DNA of 64,000 nucleotides from Candidatus Nitricoxidireducens bremensis (GCA_030247725.1 JAOTRT010000004.1:62001-126000), one strand, 5' to 3'. Counted from the stretch's first letter, positions 36,521 through 46,081 are shown. Translations and numbers: made by a program. Notes: generated from the letters alone by a model not told the origin.

Positions 36521-37726
36521 CTACCGCCGCCCGGCACGATCCATGATCCAGGCGCCGCCCACGGCACCGCCGAGCAGGGCCAGGGCCACGCGCAGGTCGT
36601 TGAGGGCCTCCGGCGCCGCCAGCAGCAGGACGCCCAGGCCCAGCATCATGAGTCCCGAGAGCAGCTTGAGGAAGCGGCCTTCGGCTTCGCTCAGCTTGCG
36701 GCTGCCCAGGGTGAAGGTGAAGGCCAGGGTGATGGCCAGCAGGGGCAGCACATAGACCACGTTGTAGGCGGCAAGGTAGGCGTAATGGGCGCCAGGCGGC
36801 AGATCCGCCAGGGTCAGCAGCCGCGTGTAGACCATGGGGAAGCCGGCGGTGCACAGCAGTTCGTAGGAGTTGGCAGCGACGGCCAGCACCACGGTGCCGA
36901 CGGTCAGGGCCGGCAGGCTGTCGGCCTTCAACAGGCCGCGCATGCGCTGGAACAGGCCGGGCTTGGCCGACTCGGGAATGCTGAGGCTCGGCCCCTGCTT
37001 GAACAGAAAATAGTCCTTGATGTTGAGGGCGGCCACCACCAGCGCCAGGGCGCCCGCCGCCGCCGTCACGAGGGTCAGCTCGCCCAGCCAGCGGAAGACG
37101 TTGAGCCAGGCGGCCATGAAGAGGAAATAGACGAAGCCCGAGAAGAACAGGAACACGCCGCCCACGTAGAGCATGCGCGCCCGGCTGCCGGCGTGCACCA
37201 GCAGGGAGAGCAGGAACAGCAGCACGAAGAAGGCGCAGGGATTGAAGGCGTCGAGGCTGGCGATGACGAGGGTGAACACCGGCAGGGACCAGCGGGCCGG
37301 ATCGATGCGGCCCAGCAGCGGCAGCGTCAGGGCGGCATCCGGCGCCGCGGACGGGCCGCCCTCGCGGCAGCGGACCAGGGCCGCCTCCAGCTCTCGCCCG
37401 GTGGTCGCGGCGTCGTCGAAGCCCACCTCCAGGCGTCCGCAGAAGATGAAGGCCGGCACGCTGCGGGCCTCTTCGCCGAGCTCGGCCGCCAAGGTCCGGT
37501 AGCGTTCGCGGGCGACCGGGTCCTGGCTTACCTCGTGGCTGTGCAGGGCCAGCCAGGGCAGGCGCTGCGCCAGGGTCTCGACAAAGGGTCGGGCCGCCTG
37601 GCAGTGGGGGCAGGTATGGCTCCAGAAGAAATGGAGGTCCACACGCCCGGCCGGGTCGGCGGCCTGGGCCCACGGCGGCAGGCCGGCGGCGAGAAACAGC
37701 AGCACAAGGAAGAGACGGCGGATCAT
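36521..37726 (-). CDS. periplasmic thioredoxin domain fused to DsbD/CcdA-like membrane domain
   Basis: 401 aa. A signal peptide (RRLFLVLLFLAAGLPPWAQA) is followed by a thioredoxin-fold domain with HTCPHCQAARPF (CPHC active site, about residues 38-41). From about residue 150 there are six to eight membrane helices, beginning ASLDAFNPCAFFVLLFLLS. The NPC motif recalls the DsbD/CcdA electron-transfer core, whereas the second cysteine is in ELLCTAGFP. The domain order is reversed compared with classical DsbD. A role in periplasmic disulfide reduction is likely. Ends 24 nt before folP. Confidence 0.82.
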   Translation of the reverse strand: MIRRLFLVLLFLAAGLPPWAQAADPAGRVDLHFFWSHTCPHCQAARPFVETLAQRLPWLALHSHEVSQDPVARERYRTLAAELGEEARSVPAFIFCGRLEVGFDDAATTGRELEAALVRCREGGPSAAPDAALTLPLLGRIDPARWSLPVFTLVIASLDAFNPCAFFVLLFLLSLLVHAGSRARMLYVGGVFLFFSGFVYFLFMAAWLNVFRWLGELTLVTAAAGALALVVAALNIKDYFLFKQGPSLSIPESAKPGLFQRMRGLLKADSLPALTVGTVVLAVAANSYELLCTAGFPMVYTRLLTLADLPPGAHYAYLAAYNVVYVLPLLAITLAFTFTLGSRKLSEAEGRFLKLLSGLMMLGLGVLLLAAPEALNDLRVALALLGGAVGGAWIMDRAGRR

Positions 37727-37914
37727 CGAAGCCAGGCGAAAGACGTTCGGGGCGATTCTACCGGGCCGGCCGGGCCGGCAAGCTCAATGGATCTTCGTCA
37801 GTTGTACCAGCCAGAGTGCCGAGTCGAAGAGCCGGGCGCACAGGGGCGGAAGCAGGACCGGAACAAACCACGAGGGTCGGGGTGCTCCCTTCCTTTGCCG
37901 TCATCTTTGGCATA
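37727..37914. other. 188-nt intergenic region
   Basis: Lies between the 3' end of the ABC transporter operon and the start of the thioredoxin-DsbD-like gene. A GC-rich tract CCGGGCCGGCCGGGCCGG is self-complementary, but no terminator or promoter is convincing, and no ORF has family-like content. Confidence 0.5.
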
Positions 37915-38622
37915 TCAGATTGGCCGCCCTTCTCCGGCCTCTTCGTGGGTCTTGCCGTCGCGAATGTGATAAATACGTTTAAAGGTCGGAATGATCTTCT
38001 CGTCGTGGGTGACGACAATGATCGCCGTGTTGTACTGCTGCGCCATGTCGTTGAGGATGCGCACCACGGCCAGCGCACGCTCCGAGTCGAGAGGCGCGGT
38101 CGGTTCGTCGGCGAGAATCACCGGTGCGTGGTTGGCGAGCGAACGCGCGATGGCGACACGCTGCTGCTCGCCGCCGGAAAGCTGCGATACCTGCGCGCCA
38201 GCGCGATGCCGTACGTCGAGGGCGGTCAGCAGGTCCAACGCCCGTTTCCTGGCGGCAGCGTTGTCCCGCCCGGCGAGCATTGGCAGCAAGGCCACGTTGT
38301 CGGTGACGTCGAGGAAAGGGATCAGGTAGGGCGCCTGGAAGACGAAGCCGATGCGATCCCGCCGCAAGGCGCGCAGGTCGGATATCTTCCAGACACCGTC
38401 GTAGATCACCTCGCCGGCAAGCTCCATATGGCCGGCGGTCGGCTCGATAACCGCGCCGAGACACTTGAGCAATGTGCTCTTGCCCGAACCGCTCGGGCCA
38501 ACCAGTCCGACCACCTCGCCCGGCCAGATCGTCATATCCACGCCCTTCAGCGCATCAACGGCTGCGTCGCCTGTGCCGTAGCGCTTCTTCAGGCCGGTGA
38601 GTTTGATCGCGGGTGTATCCAT
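37915..38622 (-). CDS. MacB/DevA-type ABC transporter ATP-binding protein
   Basis: 235-aa ATPase of a tripartite efflux-type transporter. Walker A GPSGSGKSTLLKCL, signature QLSGGEQQRVAIARSL and Walker B VILADEPTAPLDS are intact. It directly follows the FtsX-type permease gene (TGAATG junction). With the HlyD-type adaptor it forms a DevBCA/MacAB-like pump driving export of a lipid, peptide or drug. Confidence 0.93.
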   Translation of the reverse strand: MDTPAIKLTGLKKRYGTGDAAVDALKGVDMTIWPGEVVGLVGPSGSGKSTLLKCLGAVIEPTAGHMELAGEVIYDGVWKISDLRALRRDRIGFVFQAPYLIPFLDVTDNVALLPMLAGRDNAAARKRALDLLTALDVRHRAGAQVSQLSGGEQQRVAIARSLANHAPVILADEPTAPLDSERALAVVRILNDMAQQYNTAIIVVTHDEKIIPTFKRIYHIRDGKTHEEAGEGRPI

Positions 38623-39825
38623 TCAGCCTCCGATGGCCTCTGCCGGGTCGATGGCCAAGGCGGCGCGGATAGCGACGCTGCTTGCCAGCGCACAGATCGT
38701 CAGCACGATGGCGAAACCGCCGATGGCGTCCTGCGGCAGTAGCAGAACATACTTTGGAAAGGCCGGCCCCCACAGTCCGGCGGCCATGCGACCGACAAGA
38801 AAGCCGATCACGCCGAGTGCCATCGCCTGTTGCAGGATCATGGCCGCGATGGTGCGGTTCTTGGCACCGATCAGCTTGAGTACGGCGATCTCGCGTACCT
38901 TGGCGAGCGTCATCGTGTAAATGATGAAGGCGACGATAGCGGCGGTAACGACAGCGAGAATGGCGAGGAACATGCCGATCTGCTTGGCGGAAGTGGCAAT
39001 CAGCTTGGCGACGAGGATGTCTTCCATCTGGGCCTTGGTGTAGGCCGTAAGCCGGTTCCAGCGCCGGATGTCGCCGGCCACGACATCCGCATCGGTACCG
39101 GGTGCCAGGCGCACCAATACTGCGTTCACATTGCGCGCCTGGGTAGCGCTGGCCTGTGCGGCTTCGAGCAGGCCGGGAACACCGGGGCGATTGAAGGCCG
39201 GGTTGGTGGCGGTGCGCGCACGTTCGTTGACCAGGGCGTCGTTGTCCTTGAGAAACTGGATCTCCTGGGCGTCCTTGAGGGAAACGAAGATCATCGGATC
39301 GCCGGAAGACGACACCATGCGACGAGTGAGTCCGACCACGGTGTAGTCGTGGCGACGAATCCGGACGCGCTCGCCGAGCCTGAGCCCCGCTTTTTCGTCG
39401 GCGATGGCTTCGTAGTGGCCCTGCAGGATCGGACGGCCGCTGGTGAGATAAGGCGGTGCACCCGGACGGTTGGGGCGGTCGACCTCGATGCCGACGATCA
39501 TGACGCGCGTGTCTTTCCCGGCCTGTTGCATCTGGATCGTCAGATACGCTGCATTGCCGGTTTCCGCCACCCCCTGGATGCCGACGATGCCGCGCCAGAC
39601 ATCGTCGCGGATCGACGACGGTTCCGCATACGGCCCTAGCGTGCCCTGCTGAACCACCCACAGGTCGGCACCGCTGTTGTCGATCAGCACCTGGCCGTCA
39701 TCGACCATGCCGCGGAACACACCTGCCATGGTCAGCGTCGCGCCGATCAGCAAGCCCAGCCCGATGCCGGTGAAGAGGAACTTGCCCCAGCCGTGCAAGA
39801 CATCGCGACTGGCGAGATTGATCAT
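38623..39825 (-). CDS. FtsX/MacB-type ABC permease (DevC-like)
   Basis: 400-aa permease: an N-terminal helix, a ~230-residue periplasmic domain, and three C-terminal helices, the FtsX/DevC topology. Segment MTLAKVREIAVLKLIGAKNR is the typical cytosolic loop after the second helix. Start overlaps the adaptor gene stop by 4 nt. Confidence 0.9.
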   Translation of the reverse strand: MINLASRDVLHGWGKFLFTGIGLGLLIGATLTMAGVFRGMVDDGQVLIDNSGADLWVVQQGTLGPYAEPSSIRDDVWRGIVGIQGVAETGNAAYLTIQMQQAGKDTRVMIVGIEVDRPNRPGAPPYLTSGRPILQGHYEAIADEKAGLRLGERVRIRRHDYTVVGLTRRMVSSSGDPMIFVSLKDAQEIQFLKDNDALVNERARTATNPAFNRPGVPGLLEAAQASATQARNVNAVLVRLAPGTDADVVAGDIRRWNRLTAYTKAQMEDILVAKLIATSAKQIGMFLAILAVVTAAIVAFIIYTMTLAKVREIAVLKLIGAKNRTIAAMILQQAMALGVIGFLVGRMAAGLWGPAFPKYVLLLPQDAIGGFAIVLTICALASSVAIRAALAIDPAEAIGG

Positions 39826-40994
39826 TTCAGCGACTCGACCGGCCTAATGCGCGCGTTGTCGGCGAGCAAGCGGCTGCTATGGACAATCACCGCATCGCCA
39901 GCGGCAAGGCCTCTGCGTATTTCCACCAGGCCGTCCGCCGAGCTTGCGCCGACCGTTATCGGCTTGAAGCTGGCGCGGCCATTTTCCGGCTGCCAAACGC
40001 CACTGCGACCACCATGACGTTGCAGCGCGGCAGCCGGAATCGCCAATGCTTTGTCGACGGCCGGCAGGTACAGCGTAACCTCCGCCAGTTCGCCGATGGA
40101 GAGACCATCGGGAACGCTGTCGAGCACGACGTTGGCAATGCGTTCCTCGGTCACTGCGTCGCCCACCCAGTCGACCCGTTCGACCCGGCCGGGAAGCTTT
40201 TCATCGGGACGTGAACGCAATATCACCTCCGTCGGTAGCCCGGCCGCAAGCCCGTTCGAACGTCCCTGGTCGATCCGCACGCGCAACCATAGCGAAGTCG
40301 GATCGATCACCTGTACTACCGCCTGACCGGCGACCACCGTGGAACCCGGCTCGGCCAGTCGTGCCGTCACGATCCCGTTCACCGGACTGACGAGACGAAG
40401 ATTGGCCCGGTTCTGGCCTGCGCCGGCGGCTTCGGATTGCGCCCGCCGCACATCGTCTTTCGCCGCTGCCAGCGCAGCAGAGGCAGCCTGGCGCGCGGCC
40501 AGCGCAGCCGCGGCTTCGTGTGCCTTGGCATCGGCAGCCTCCTGGCTGACGAAGTTCTTCTTGCGCAGGTCGGCGTAGCGGTCGGCACTGTTCTTCGCAA
40601 GTAGCGCACGGCTGTTCGCTTCTGCCAGGGCGGCTTCGGCAGAAGTGACGCGTTGTGCGGCACCGGCAGCGGCAGCGGCACCGGCCGCGAATCGCGCATC
40701 GAGATCGACCGGTTCCATTTCTGCCAGCAACTGCCCTGCCTTGACCGTATCGCCCTGGTCGACCAGCACGCGCGCGACACGCCCGGCCTGGGTCGGGCCA
40801 ATGGCATGGCTGCGGCGCGCCTCGACAGTGGCGATGCCGAAGAGCCTACGTTCGAGGCGAGCTTCCTTCGCCTGGGCCAAGGTGACCGCGACGGGCGCCA
40901 GCGGCCCTTGGGTGGCGACAATCCAGCCGAAGCCGGCGATGAAGAGCGCGCCAAGGATGGACAGAATCGCAGTGCGTTTGGCGGGCGCCTTCAT
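39822..40994 (-). CDS. HlyD/RND-type periplasmic adaptor protein (DevB-like)
   Basis: 390-aa membrane-fusion protein. A single N-terminal helix (ILSILGALFIAGFGWIVA) anchors it. A lipoyl/barrel-sandwich hybrid (RVARVLVDQGDTVKAGQLLA) and an Ala-rich coiled-coil hairpin follow, then the beta-barrel (LVSPVNGIVTARLAEPGSTV). It bridges the ABC permease to an outer-membrane channel that is not encoded here. Overlaps the TetR gene by 4 nt. Confidence 0.92.
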   Translation of the reverse strand: MKAPAKRTAILSILGALFIAGFGWIVATQGPLAPVAVTLAQAKEARLERRLFGIATVEARRSHAIGPTQAGRVARVLVDQGDTVKAGQLLAEMEPVDLDARFAAGAAAAAGAAQRVTSAEAALAEANSRALLAKNSADRYADLRKKNFVSQEAADAKAHEAAAALAARQAASAALAAAKDDVRRAQSEAAGAGQNRANLRLVSPVNGIVTARLAEPGSTVVAGQAVVQVIDPTSLWLRVRIDQGRSNGLAAGLPTEVILRSRPDEKLPGRVERVDWVGDAVTEERIANVVLDSVPDGLSIGELAEVTLYLPAVDKALAIPAAALQRHGGRSGVWQPENGRASFKPITVGASSADGLVEIRRGLAAGDAVIVHSSRLLADNARIRPVESLK

Positions 40995-41632
40995 GAATGT
41001 GCTCCACGAAATCCAGCGAGCAGAATGGGAAATATCCGCTGTGCGGCCTGACGCATGTCGAGAGCACCGGAGAACAGCGTGCTTTGCACGACCAATCCCT
41101 GGACAGTGCCAACGAGCAAGACCGCCGCCACCTCCTCGTCAAGCAGGAACGGCAGTTCGTCCGCGTCCTTGGCGCGGCGTATCAGTATCTTTAGGCGTTC
41201 GCGGTAGCCGCCGACAATGTTGCACGCCAGCGCCTGCAGGGGCGACCCGGCCGGGCGCTGCAATTCGTGGAACAGGATGCGCGGTACGCCGGGATGATCC
41301 GCAACGAAGGCGACCTGAGCGTAAAACAGTCGTTCAAGCACTTCTACCGGGGTGCCGCCTGATGCGATGGCAGCATCCACAACGCACCCTAGTCTCACGC
41401 CCAGCCAGTCGAACACAGTGCGCCAGATCGCCGCCTTGTCTGGAAAGTGACGAAACAGAGCACCATGCGTCAATCCAATGCGCGATGCGATCGCCTGTGT
41501 AGTGATACCTTCAGGGCTATGCTCACAGGCAAGCGCGATGACTGCCTCAACGGCTTCCTCGCGGCGTGCTTCAGCGGTTTGGCGCTGACGGGGCTCAGCC
41601 GAGGCATTTCTCACTTGGGAGCTATCGTTCAT
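40991..41632 (-). CDS. TetR-family transcriptional regulator
   Basis: 213 aa. N-terminal helix-turn-helix around GITTQAIASRIGLTHGALFRHF, typical of TetR regulators; the ligand domain is family-variable. It is the first gene of the four-gene exporter operon and probably autoregulates it through the palindrome 17 nt before its start codon. Confidence 0.93.
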   Translation of the reverse strand: MNDSSQVRNASAEPRQRQTAEARREEAVEAVIALACEHSPEGITTQAIASRIGLTHGALFRHFPDKAAIWRTVFDWLGVRLGCVVDAAIASGGTPVEVLERLFYAQVAFVADHPGVPRILFHELQRPAGSPLQALACNIVGGYRERLKILIRRAKDADELPFLLDEEVAAVLLVGTVQGLVVQSTLFSGALDMRQAAQRIFPILLAGFRGAHS

Positions 41633-41648
41633 AATCCATGACTAAGTA

Positions 41649-41662
41649 AGTAACATGTTACT
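41649..41662. promoter_or_regulatory. probable TetR operator
   Basis: The 14-bp perfect palindrome AGTAACATGTTACT lies inside a wider partly symmetric block (GTAAG on the left, CTTAC on the right). It is 17 nt upstream of the TetR start, in an AT-rich patch. The position fits autorepression of the exporter operon. Confidence 0.65.
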
Positions 41663-41791
41663 ATCTTACCAGCCAATTCAATCAACACAAGTCACCCGGT
41701 GTTGCCGCCGACCCGATTGCCCGCCCCTGCCTGCCCGCGGCCTAGAGGAACCCATTGATCGGGAACAGAGCCGATCGAAGACGAGGAGACG

Positions 41792-42427
41792 ATGAGCGAA
41801 TCAAACTTTCAAGTGCCGAACCCGCTGGTCGGAGCGGCAGACGAGGCGCTGCCGGAAATCGAGCTGGCGGACGAGGACATCATCGATGCGATGCGGCATA
41901 TCGCCGGCTACATCGACATCAGCACCGAGGATTTCCGGTCGATCTACCATCTGGCCCACCATCACGCAGTGGACCGGGTGTTCTCCGATGTCCGCGCGGA
42001 ATCGCTGATGCTGACGGGCTTCGAGCCCCTGCGGCCGGACATGCGCATGGACGAGGCGGCGCGCCGACTCGTCGCCCAGCGCCTCAAGGGACTTCCCGTG
42101 GTCGATGCCGACGGCCGTCTTTGCGGGATGCTGACCGAGACCGACTTCGTGCGCCGCCTGCAGGCCGATTCCTTTCTCGAACTCATGCTCCGTCTGGTGG
42201 AGAGCGGCGCCGCCCTGGCCGCCCGCTGCCACGAGACCGCGGTCGGCGACGTCATGACGCCGAACCCCGTCTCGGTCGACCGTCACGCCGGCTTCCGGGA
42301 GATCACGGCGGCCTTCCACCGCCACAAGGGCCGCAGCATGCCGGTCGTCGAGGCGGACGGCACGGTGTGCGGCCTGCTGCTGCATCGCAGCTTCATCTCG
42401 GCCTGCCATTTGGAGAGCCTGCCGTGA
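41792..42427 (+). CDS. CBS-domain protein
   Basis: 211 aa with a CBS pair: first motif near RLVAQRLKGLPVVDADGRL, second after VGDVMTPNPVSVDRHAGF with HKGRSMPVVEADGTVCGLL. CBS pairs bind adenine nucleotides and gate partner proteins. The N-terminal ~70 residues (IDISTEDFRSIYHLAHHHAV) have no recognised domain. The stop overlaps the GTG start of the HPP-family gene, so it is likely its regulatory subunit. Confidence 0.87.
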   Translation: MSESNFQVPNPLVGAADEALPEIELADEDIIDAMRHIAGYIDISTEDFRSIYHLAHHHAVDRVFSDVRAESLMLTGFEPLRPDMRMDEAARRLVAQRLKGLPVVDADGRLCGMLTETDFVRRLQADSFLELMLRLVESGAALAARCHETAVGDVMTPNPVSVDRHAGFREITAAFHRHKGRSMPVVEADGTVCGLLLHRSFISACHLESLP

Positions 42428-42972
42428 CACCGCGCGAATACTTCCGCAAGATGCGCGGCACCACGATAGGCAGCCCGCCGCGCGTCAGCAACCGGGAGAT
42501 ATTCTGGTCCTGGCTCGGCGCCTTTCTCGGCATCTCGGCAGTTGCCCTGGTCGGGCAATTGTTCTTCGCGCCCGGGGACCTCATCCTTCTGATCGCCCCC
42601 TTCGGCGCCTCGGCGGTACTGGTCTATGGCGCTCCGCGCAGCCCCCTTGCCCAGCCGCGCAACCTGGTCGGCGGCAACGTCGTCTCGGCGCTGGTCGGCG
42701 TGCTCTGCTGGAAGCTGCTGCACGACTTCCCTTGGTTGGCGGCTGCACTCGCGGTCTCGACGGCCATCGCCCTCATGCACGCCACCAAGACGTTGCACCC
42801 GCCGGGCGGCGCCACCGCGTTGTTTGCCGTGATCGGTCCCGAGGAGGTTCATCAGGCCGGTTTCATGTACGTCCTGATACCGGCGACGGTCGGCCCCCTG
42901 ATCCTTCTGCTCGTCGCCCTGCTGGTCAACAACCTGACTTCGACCCGCCGTTATCCGGAGACATGGCGCTAA
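42424..42972 (+). CDS. HPP-family membrane protein
   Basis: 182-aa integral membrane protein with four helices. It has the family hallmark TLHPPGGATALFAV, plus IAPFGASAVLVYGAPRSPLA and QPRNLVGGNVVSALVG. Some HPP proteins transport nitrite into organelles or are fused to CBS domains; here the CBS part is a separate, overlapping gene (GTG start, TGA/GTG overlap). The substrate is unknown. Confidence 0.87.
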   Translation: MTPREYFRKMRGTTIGSPPRVSNREIFWSWLGAFLGISAVALVGQLFFAPGDLILLIAPFGASAVLVYGAPRSPLAQPRNLVGGNVVSALVGVLCWKLLHDFPWLAAALAVSTAIALMHATKTLHPPGGATALFAVIGPEEVHQAGFMYVLIPATVGPLILLLVALLVNNLTSTRRYPETWR

Positions 42973-43041
42973 TCACATGGCTCTTCGCCCGGGTTGGCAG
43001 GGCAGATCGCTGCCTCCCTCTCGGCGCTTGTTCCGCTTCAG

Positions 43042-44109
43042 CTAGACGACGGCGTTAAAGACGTAGCCGACCATCAAGATGCCCAAGGCCACCACTCCCG
43101 CGAAGGTGGCGATCAGGGTGGGCTTGAGGACCTTGCGCAGGATGACCATTTCCGGCGCCGACAGCGCGATGACGGCCATCATGAAGGCCAGGACGGTTCC
43201 CAGGGCGGCGCCCTTGCCGATCAGCGCCTCGACGACGGGGATTACCCCGGCCGCGTTAGTGTACATCGGCACGCCGAGCAGCACCGCCGCCGGCACCGAC
43301 CACCAGGGCGCGTCCTTGCCCATGAACGAGGCCATGAAGTCCTGGGGCACGTAGCCGTGGATGCCCGCCCCCAGAGCGATACCCGCGACGACATAGGGCC
43401 AGACCTTGCCGACGATCTCCCTGACGTGGTGCCAGCCGGCGTCGCAGCGTCCGCTCCAGTCCATGGCGGAGCCGTCCGCAGCCTGGGCCTCGCCGGACTG
43501 GATGGCGCGCACCCAGTCTTCGAGGTGGCGCTCCATCTTCAGTTCACCGATCACGTAGCCGCCGACGATGGCGACCAGCAGTCCCAACCCCAGGTAGAGG
43601 GCGGCCACCTTCCAGCCGAACATGCCGAAGAGCAGGGCCAGGGCCACCTCGTTGACCATGGGAGCGGAGATCAGGAAGGAGAAGGTGACCCCCAGGGGCA
43701 CGCCGGCCGAGAGGAAACCGATGAACAGCGGCACCGCCGAACACGAGCAGAACGGGGTGACGATGCCCAGCGTCGCCGCCAGCACGTTGCCCACGCCCAG
43801 GCGCCTGCCGGAAAGCAGGGCGCGGGTCCGTTCGGGAGAGAAGAAGGTCTGCACCACGCCCATCAGGAACACGATGGCGACCAGCAGCAGCAATACCTTG
43901 GGCGTGTCGTAGACGAAGAAGTGGATGGCTTCGGCAAAGTGGGTGCCGCGCTCCAGGCCCAGGGCGCCGACCGCCCGGTCGGCGAAATCCGTCAGATGGC
44001 TGTAGGCGAACAGCCACGCCGCGGCGGCAACGGACAGAATGACGCCCCAGCGCCATGCGGTCCGGGAGGCTCCGCTTTCCGGGGTGGGAGAAGTATCCGA
44101 TAGGCTCAT
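43042..44109 (-). CDS. ArsP/YraQ-type permease (DUF318)
   Basis: 355 aa, eight to ten helices, with TPFCSCSAVPLFIGFLSAG, the cysteine-rich signature of the UPF0718 permease family that includes ArsP exporters of organoarsenicals. The C-terminal half repeats the fold. It is followed upstream by a small redox protein gene, a frequent pairing near ars genes. A role in metalloid efflux is inferred from the family and from the ars cluster 6 kb away. Confidence 0.85.
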   Translation of the reverse strand: MSLSDTSPTPESGASRTAWRWGVILSVAAAAWLFAYSHLTDFADRAVGALGLERGTHFAEAIHFFVYDTPKVLLLLVAIVFLMGVVQTFFSPERTRALLSGRRLGVGNVLAATLGIVTPFCSCSAVPLFIGFLSAGVPLGVTFSFLISAPMVNEVALALLFGMFGWKVAALYLGLGLLVAIVGGYVIGELKMERHLEDWVRAIQSGEAQAADGSAMDWSGRCDAGWHHVREIVGKVWPYVVAGIALGAGIHGYVPQDFMASFMGKDAPWWSVPAAVLLGVPMYTNAAGVIPVVEALIGKGAALGTVLAFMMAVIALSAPEMVILRKVLKPTLIATFAGVVALGILMVGYVFNAVV

Positions 44110-44130
44110 GGCGATTCCCCGTCGCCGGCC

Positions 44131-44373
44131 TCAGGCCGGCCCGGTGAACCAGCCGTCGATCTTTTCCCGGGCAGGAATTCCGCCGGCGTGCACCACCTTG
44201 CCGTCGATGACCACGCCGGGCGTGCTCATCACGCCGTAGGCGATGATGGCCTGGATGTCCTCCACTTTCTCAAGCTGGATGGCGACACCCCTGGCCTGCG
44301 CGGCCTCCTCGATCAGTTTCAGCGTCGTCTTGCAGTTGGCACAACCGGTGCCGAGTACCTTCACGATCTTCAT
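44131..44373 (-). CDS. small thioredoxin-family protein
   Basis: 80-aa glutaredoxin/thioredoxin-like protein (MTH895/TM0996 type) with the redox motif GTGCANCKTTLKLIEEAA at residues 9-16 and the cis-Pro in YGVMSTPGVVIDGKV. It lies 21 nt upstream of the permease and likely acts with it. Confidence 0.9.
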   Translation of the reverse strand: MKIVKVLGTGCANCKTTLKLIEEAAQARGVAIQLEKVEDIQAIIAYGVMSTPGVVIDGKVVHAGGIPAREKIDGWFTGPA

Positions 44374-44443
44374 GTCCGGACTCCAGGGTGGGGTTCATGT
44401 ACTAGTAGACGGCGCCGTGGGAAAAAGGATGCAGCAGGCCGGG

Positions 44444-45343
44444 TTAGTCGCGACGTATCAGGGGCTCCCATTTCGCCGCCTCCGGCTGGAAAGTCGTATG
44501 GCCGATATCGTGCCTGCCCGCCTGCCGCCGCAGGTTCTCCAGCACTTCCGGCCATTGGGCGAGATCGACCACCCGCACGTGGGCCGACAGGGCCCGCCGT
44601 TCGCCCGACAGGGACCAGACGTGCAGGTCGTGCACCTCGACCACCCCGGCCACCGCAGCCAGGTCCCGGCCCAGGTCCTCCAGGGAAATGGCGAAGGGCA
44701 CGCCGTCCATCAGGCCGTGCAGGGCATCGCGCAGCAGGCGCAGGCTCGCCGCCAGCACCAACCCGCCGATCAGCAGGGATAGCAGCGGGTCTATCGGCGT
44801 CCAGCCCGTGGCCCAGACCACGAGGCCGGCGACGATGGCCGCCACCGAGCCCAGCAGGTCGCCCAACACATGGAGGAAGGCGCCGCGCACGTTCAGGTTC
44901 TCCTGACCGCGGGCCAGCAGCCAGGCGACGAAGAGATTGACGCCCAACCCCACCACCGCCACCGCACTGACCAGCAGGCCCGCCACCGGGCGCGGCGACT
45001 GGAAACGGTCCCAGGCCTCGATGCCGATGCCGATTACCACCGCCAGCATGGCCAGGGCATTGAACAGGGCGGCGAACAACTCGGCGCGGCCGAAGCCGTA
45101 GGAATGCAGCGCCGACGGTGGCCGGGCCGCGACCCAGGCAGCCAGCAGCGCCAGGCCCAGGGCCGCGCCGTCCGTCACCATGTGGCCGGCGTCGGCCAGC
45201 AGGGCCAGGGAACCGCCCTGGACGCCGGCCAGCGCCTCCACCAGCGCGTAGCCCCACGTCAGCAGGAGCGCGCCGAGGAGCCGCCTGCCGGAACTGCCGG
45301 CGGGGGCGTGGGAATGGGGGTGATCGTGAGGGTGGGATGTCAT
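44444..45343 (-). CDS. CDF-family cation efflux protein (CzcD/ZitB-like)
   Basis: 299-aa cation-diffusion facilitator exporting Zn/Co/Cd-type ions in exchange for protons. It has a His-rich N-terminus (HPHDHPHSH), a first metal site LLADAGHMVTDGAALG, a second HVLGDLLGSVAAI, six helices and a C-terminal cytosolic domain (VVEVHDLHVWSLSGERRALS). The ATG at 45343 is chosen over an upstream TTG at 45370. Confidence 0.93.
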   Translation of the reverse strand: MTSHPHDHPHSHAPAGSSGRRLLGALLLTWGYALVEALAGVQGGSLALLADAGHMVTDGAALGLALLAAWVAARPPSALHSYGFGRAELFAALFNALAMLAVVIGIGIEAWDRFQSPRPVAGLLVSAVAVVGLGVNLFVAWLLARGQENLNVRGAFLHVLGDLLGSVAAIVAGLVVWATGWTPIDPLLSLLIGGLVLAASLRLLRDALHGLMDGVPFAISLEDLGRDLAAVAGVVEVHDLHVWSLSGERRALSAHVRVVDLAQWPEVLENLRRQAGRHDIGHTTFQPEAAKWEPLIRRD

Positions 45344-45400
45344 GGCGTCGGAACACGGGCGGCAGTGCAAGGTACCTGAAACTTCCGTCCGCGCGCGATC

Positions 45401-46081
45401 TCAGTTGAAAACCAGCCAGACGCCGAACAGCACCAACAGCAGTCCCGCACCGCGCCGCAGCCAGAAGCCGATGCGCACGGCGCCGGCCGAGCGCACCAGC
45501 CAGCCGGCCAGAGCGACCGAACTGCCGGCGACCATCAGGAGGGCGCCATGGCCGATGGAATACAGGAACATCAGCCCCATGCCGAAGGCAAAGTCCCCCT
45601 GGGTCCCGATGAGGGCGAGGATGGCGATCAGGATCGGGGTCGCGCAGGGCGAGAAGACGACCCCGGAGAGCATGCCGGCGCCAAAGGCGCCGAGTGGGCC
45701 GCTGATCCGAAGCGTTGTCGGCGTACAGGCCCGGGCGAGAAATCCCGGCAGGGGCAGGGCCAGGAGCAGATGCAGGCCGACGGCCAGCGCCACAGCGCCG
45801 GCCAACCAGCGCCCCAGCGGCCCGGACGGCAGGAAACTCGCCCCCAGGTAGGCGACGGCGGCGCCGAGCAGCGTGAAAGCCAGCGACAGGCCGAGAACGA
45901 AGGCCCCCGAGAAGAGCAGCGCGCGACGCCTGTCATCCCCGGCATAGCCGCCGACATAGCCCACCACCAGCGGCACCGCGGCGACGACACAGGGCGAGGC
46001 GGACGACGCCAATCCGGCCAGCAACGCCGCCAGCATGGCGGCGAAGGGGGAAAAGCCCAGGAGGGGTGCCGCGTCGCTCAT
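45401..46081 (-). CDS. CcdA/DsbD-type membrane thiol transporter
   Basis: 226 aa with six helices and the two membrane cysteines in SSASPCVVAAVPLV and VVFSPCATPILIAIL. These pass electrons from cytosolic thioredoxin to periplasmic partners. Its start overlaps the thioredoxin lipoprotein gene by 4 nt, so the two form a reductant-delivery pair. It could serve cytochrome c maturation or metal(loid) stress. Confidence 0.9.
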   Translation of the reverse strand: MSDAAPLLGFSPFAAMLAALLAGLASSASPCVVAAVPLVVGYVGGYAGDDRRRALLFSGAFVLGLSLAFTLLGAAVAYLGASFLPSGPLGRWLAGAVALAVGLHLLLALPLPGFLARACTPTTLRISGPLGAFGAGMLSGVVFSPCATPILIAILALIGTQGDFAFGMGLMFLYSIGHGALLMVAGSSVALAGWLVRSAGAVRIGFWLRRGAGLLLVLFGVWLVFN

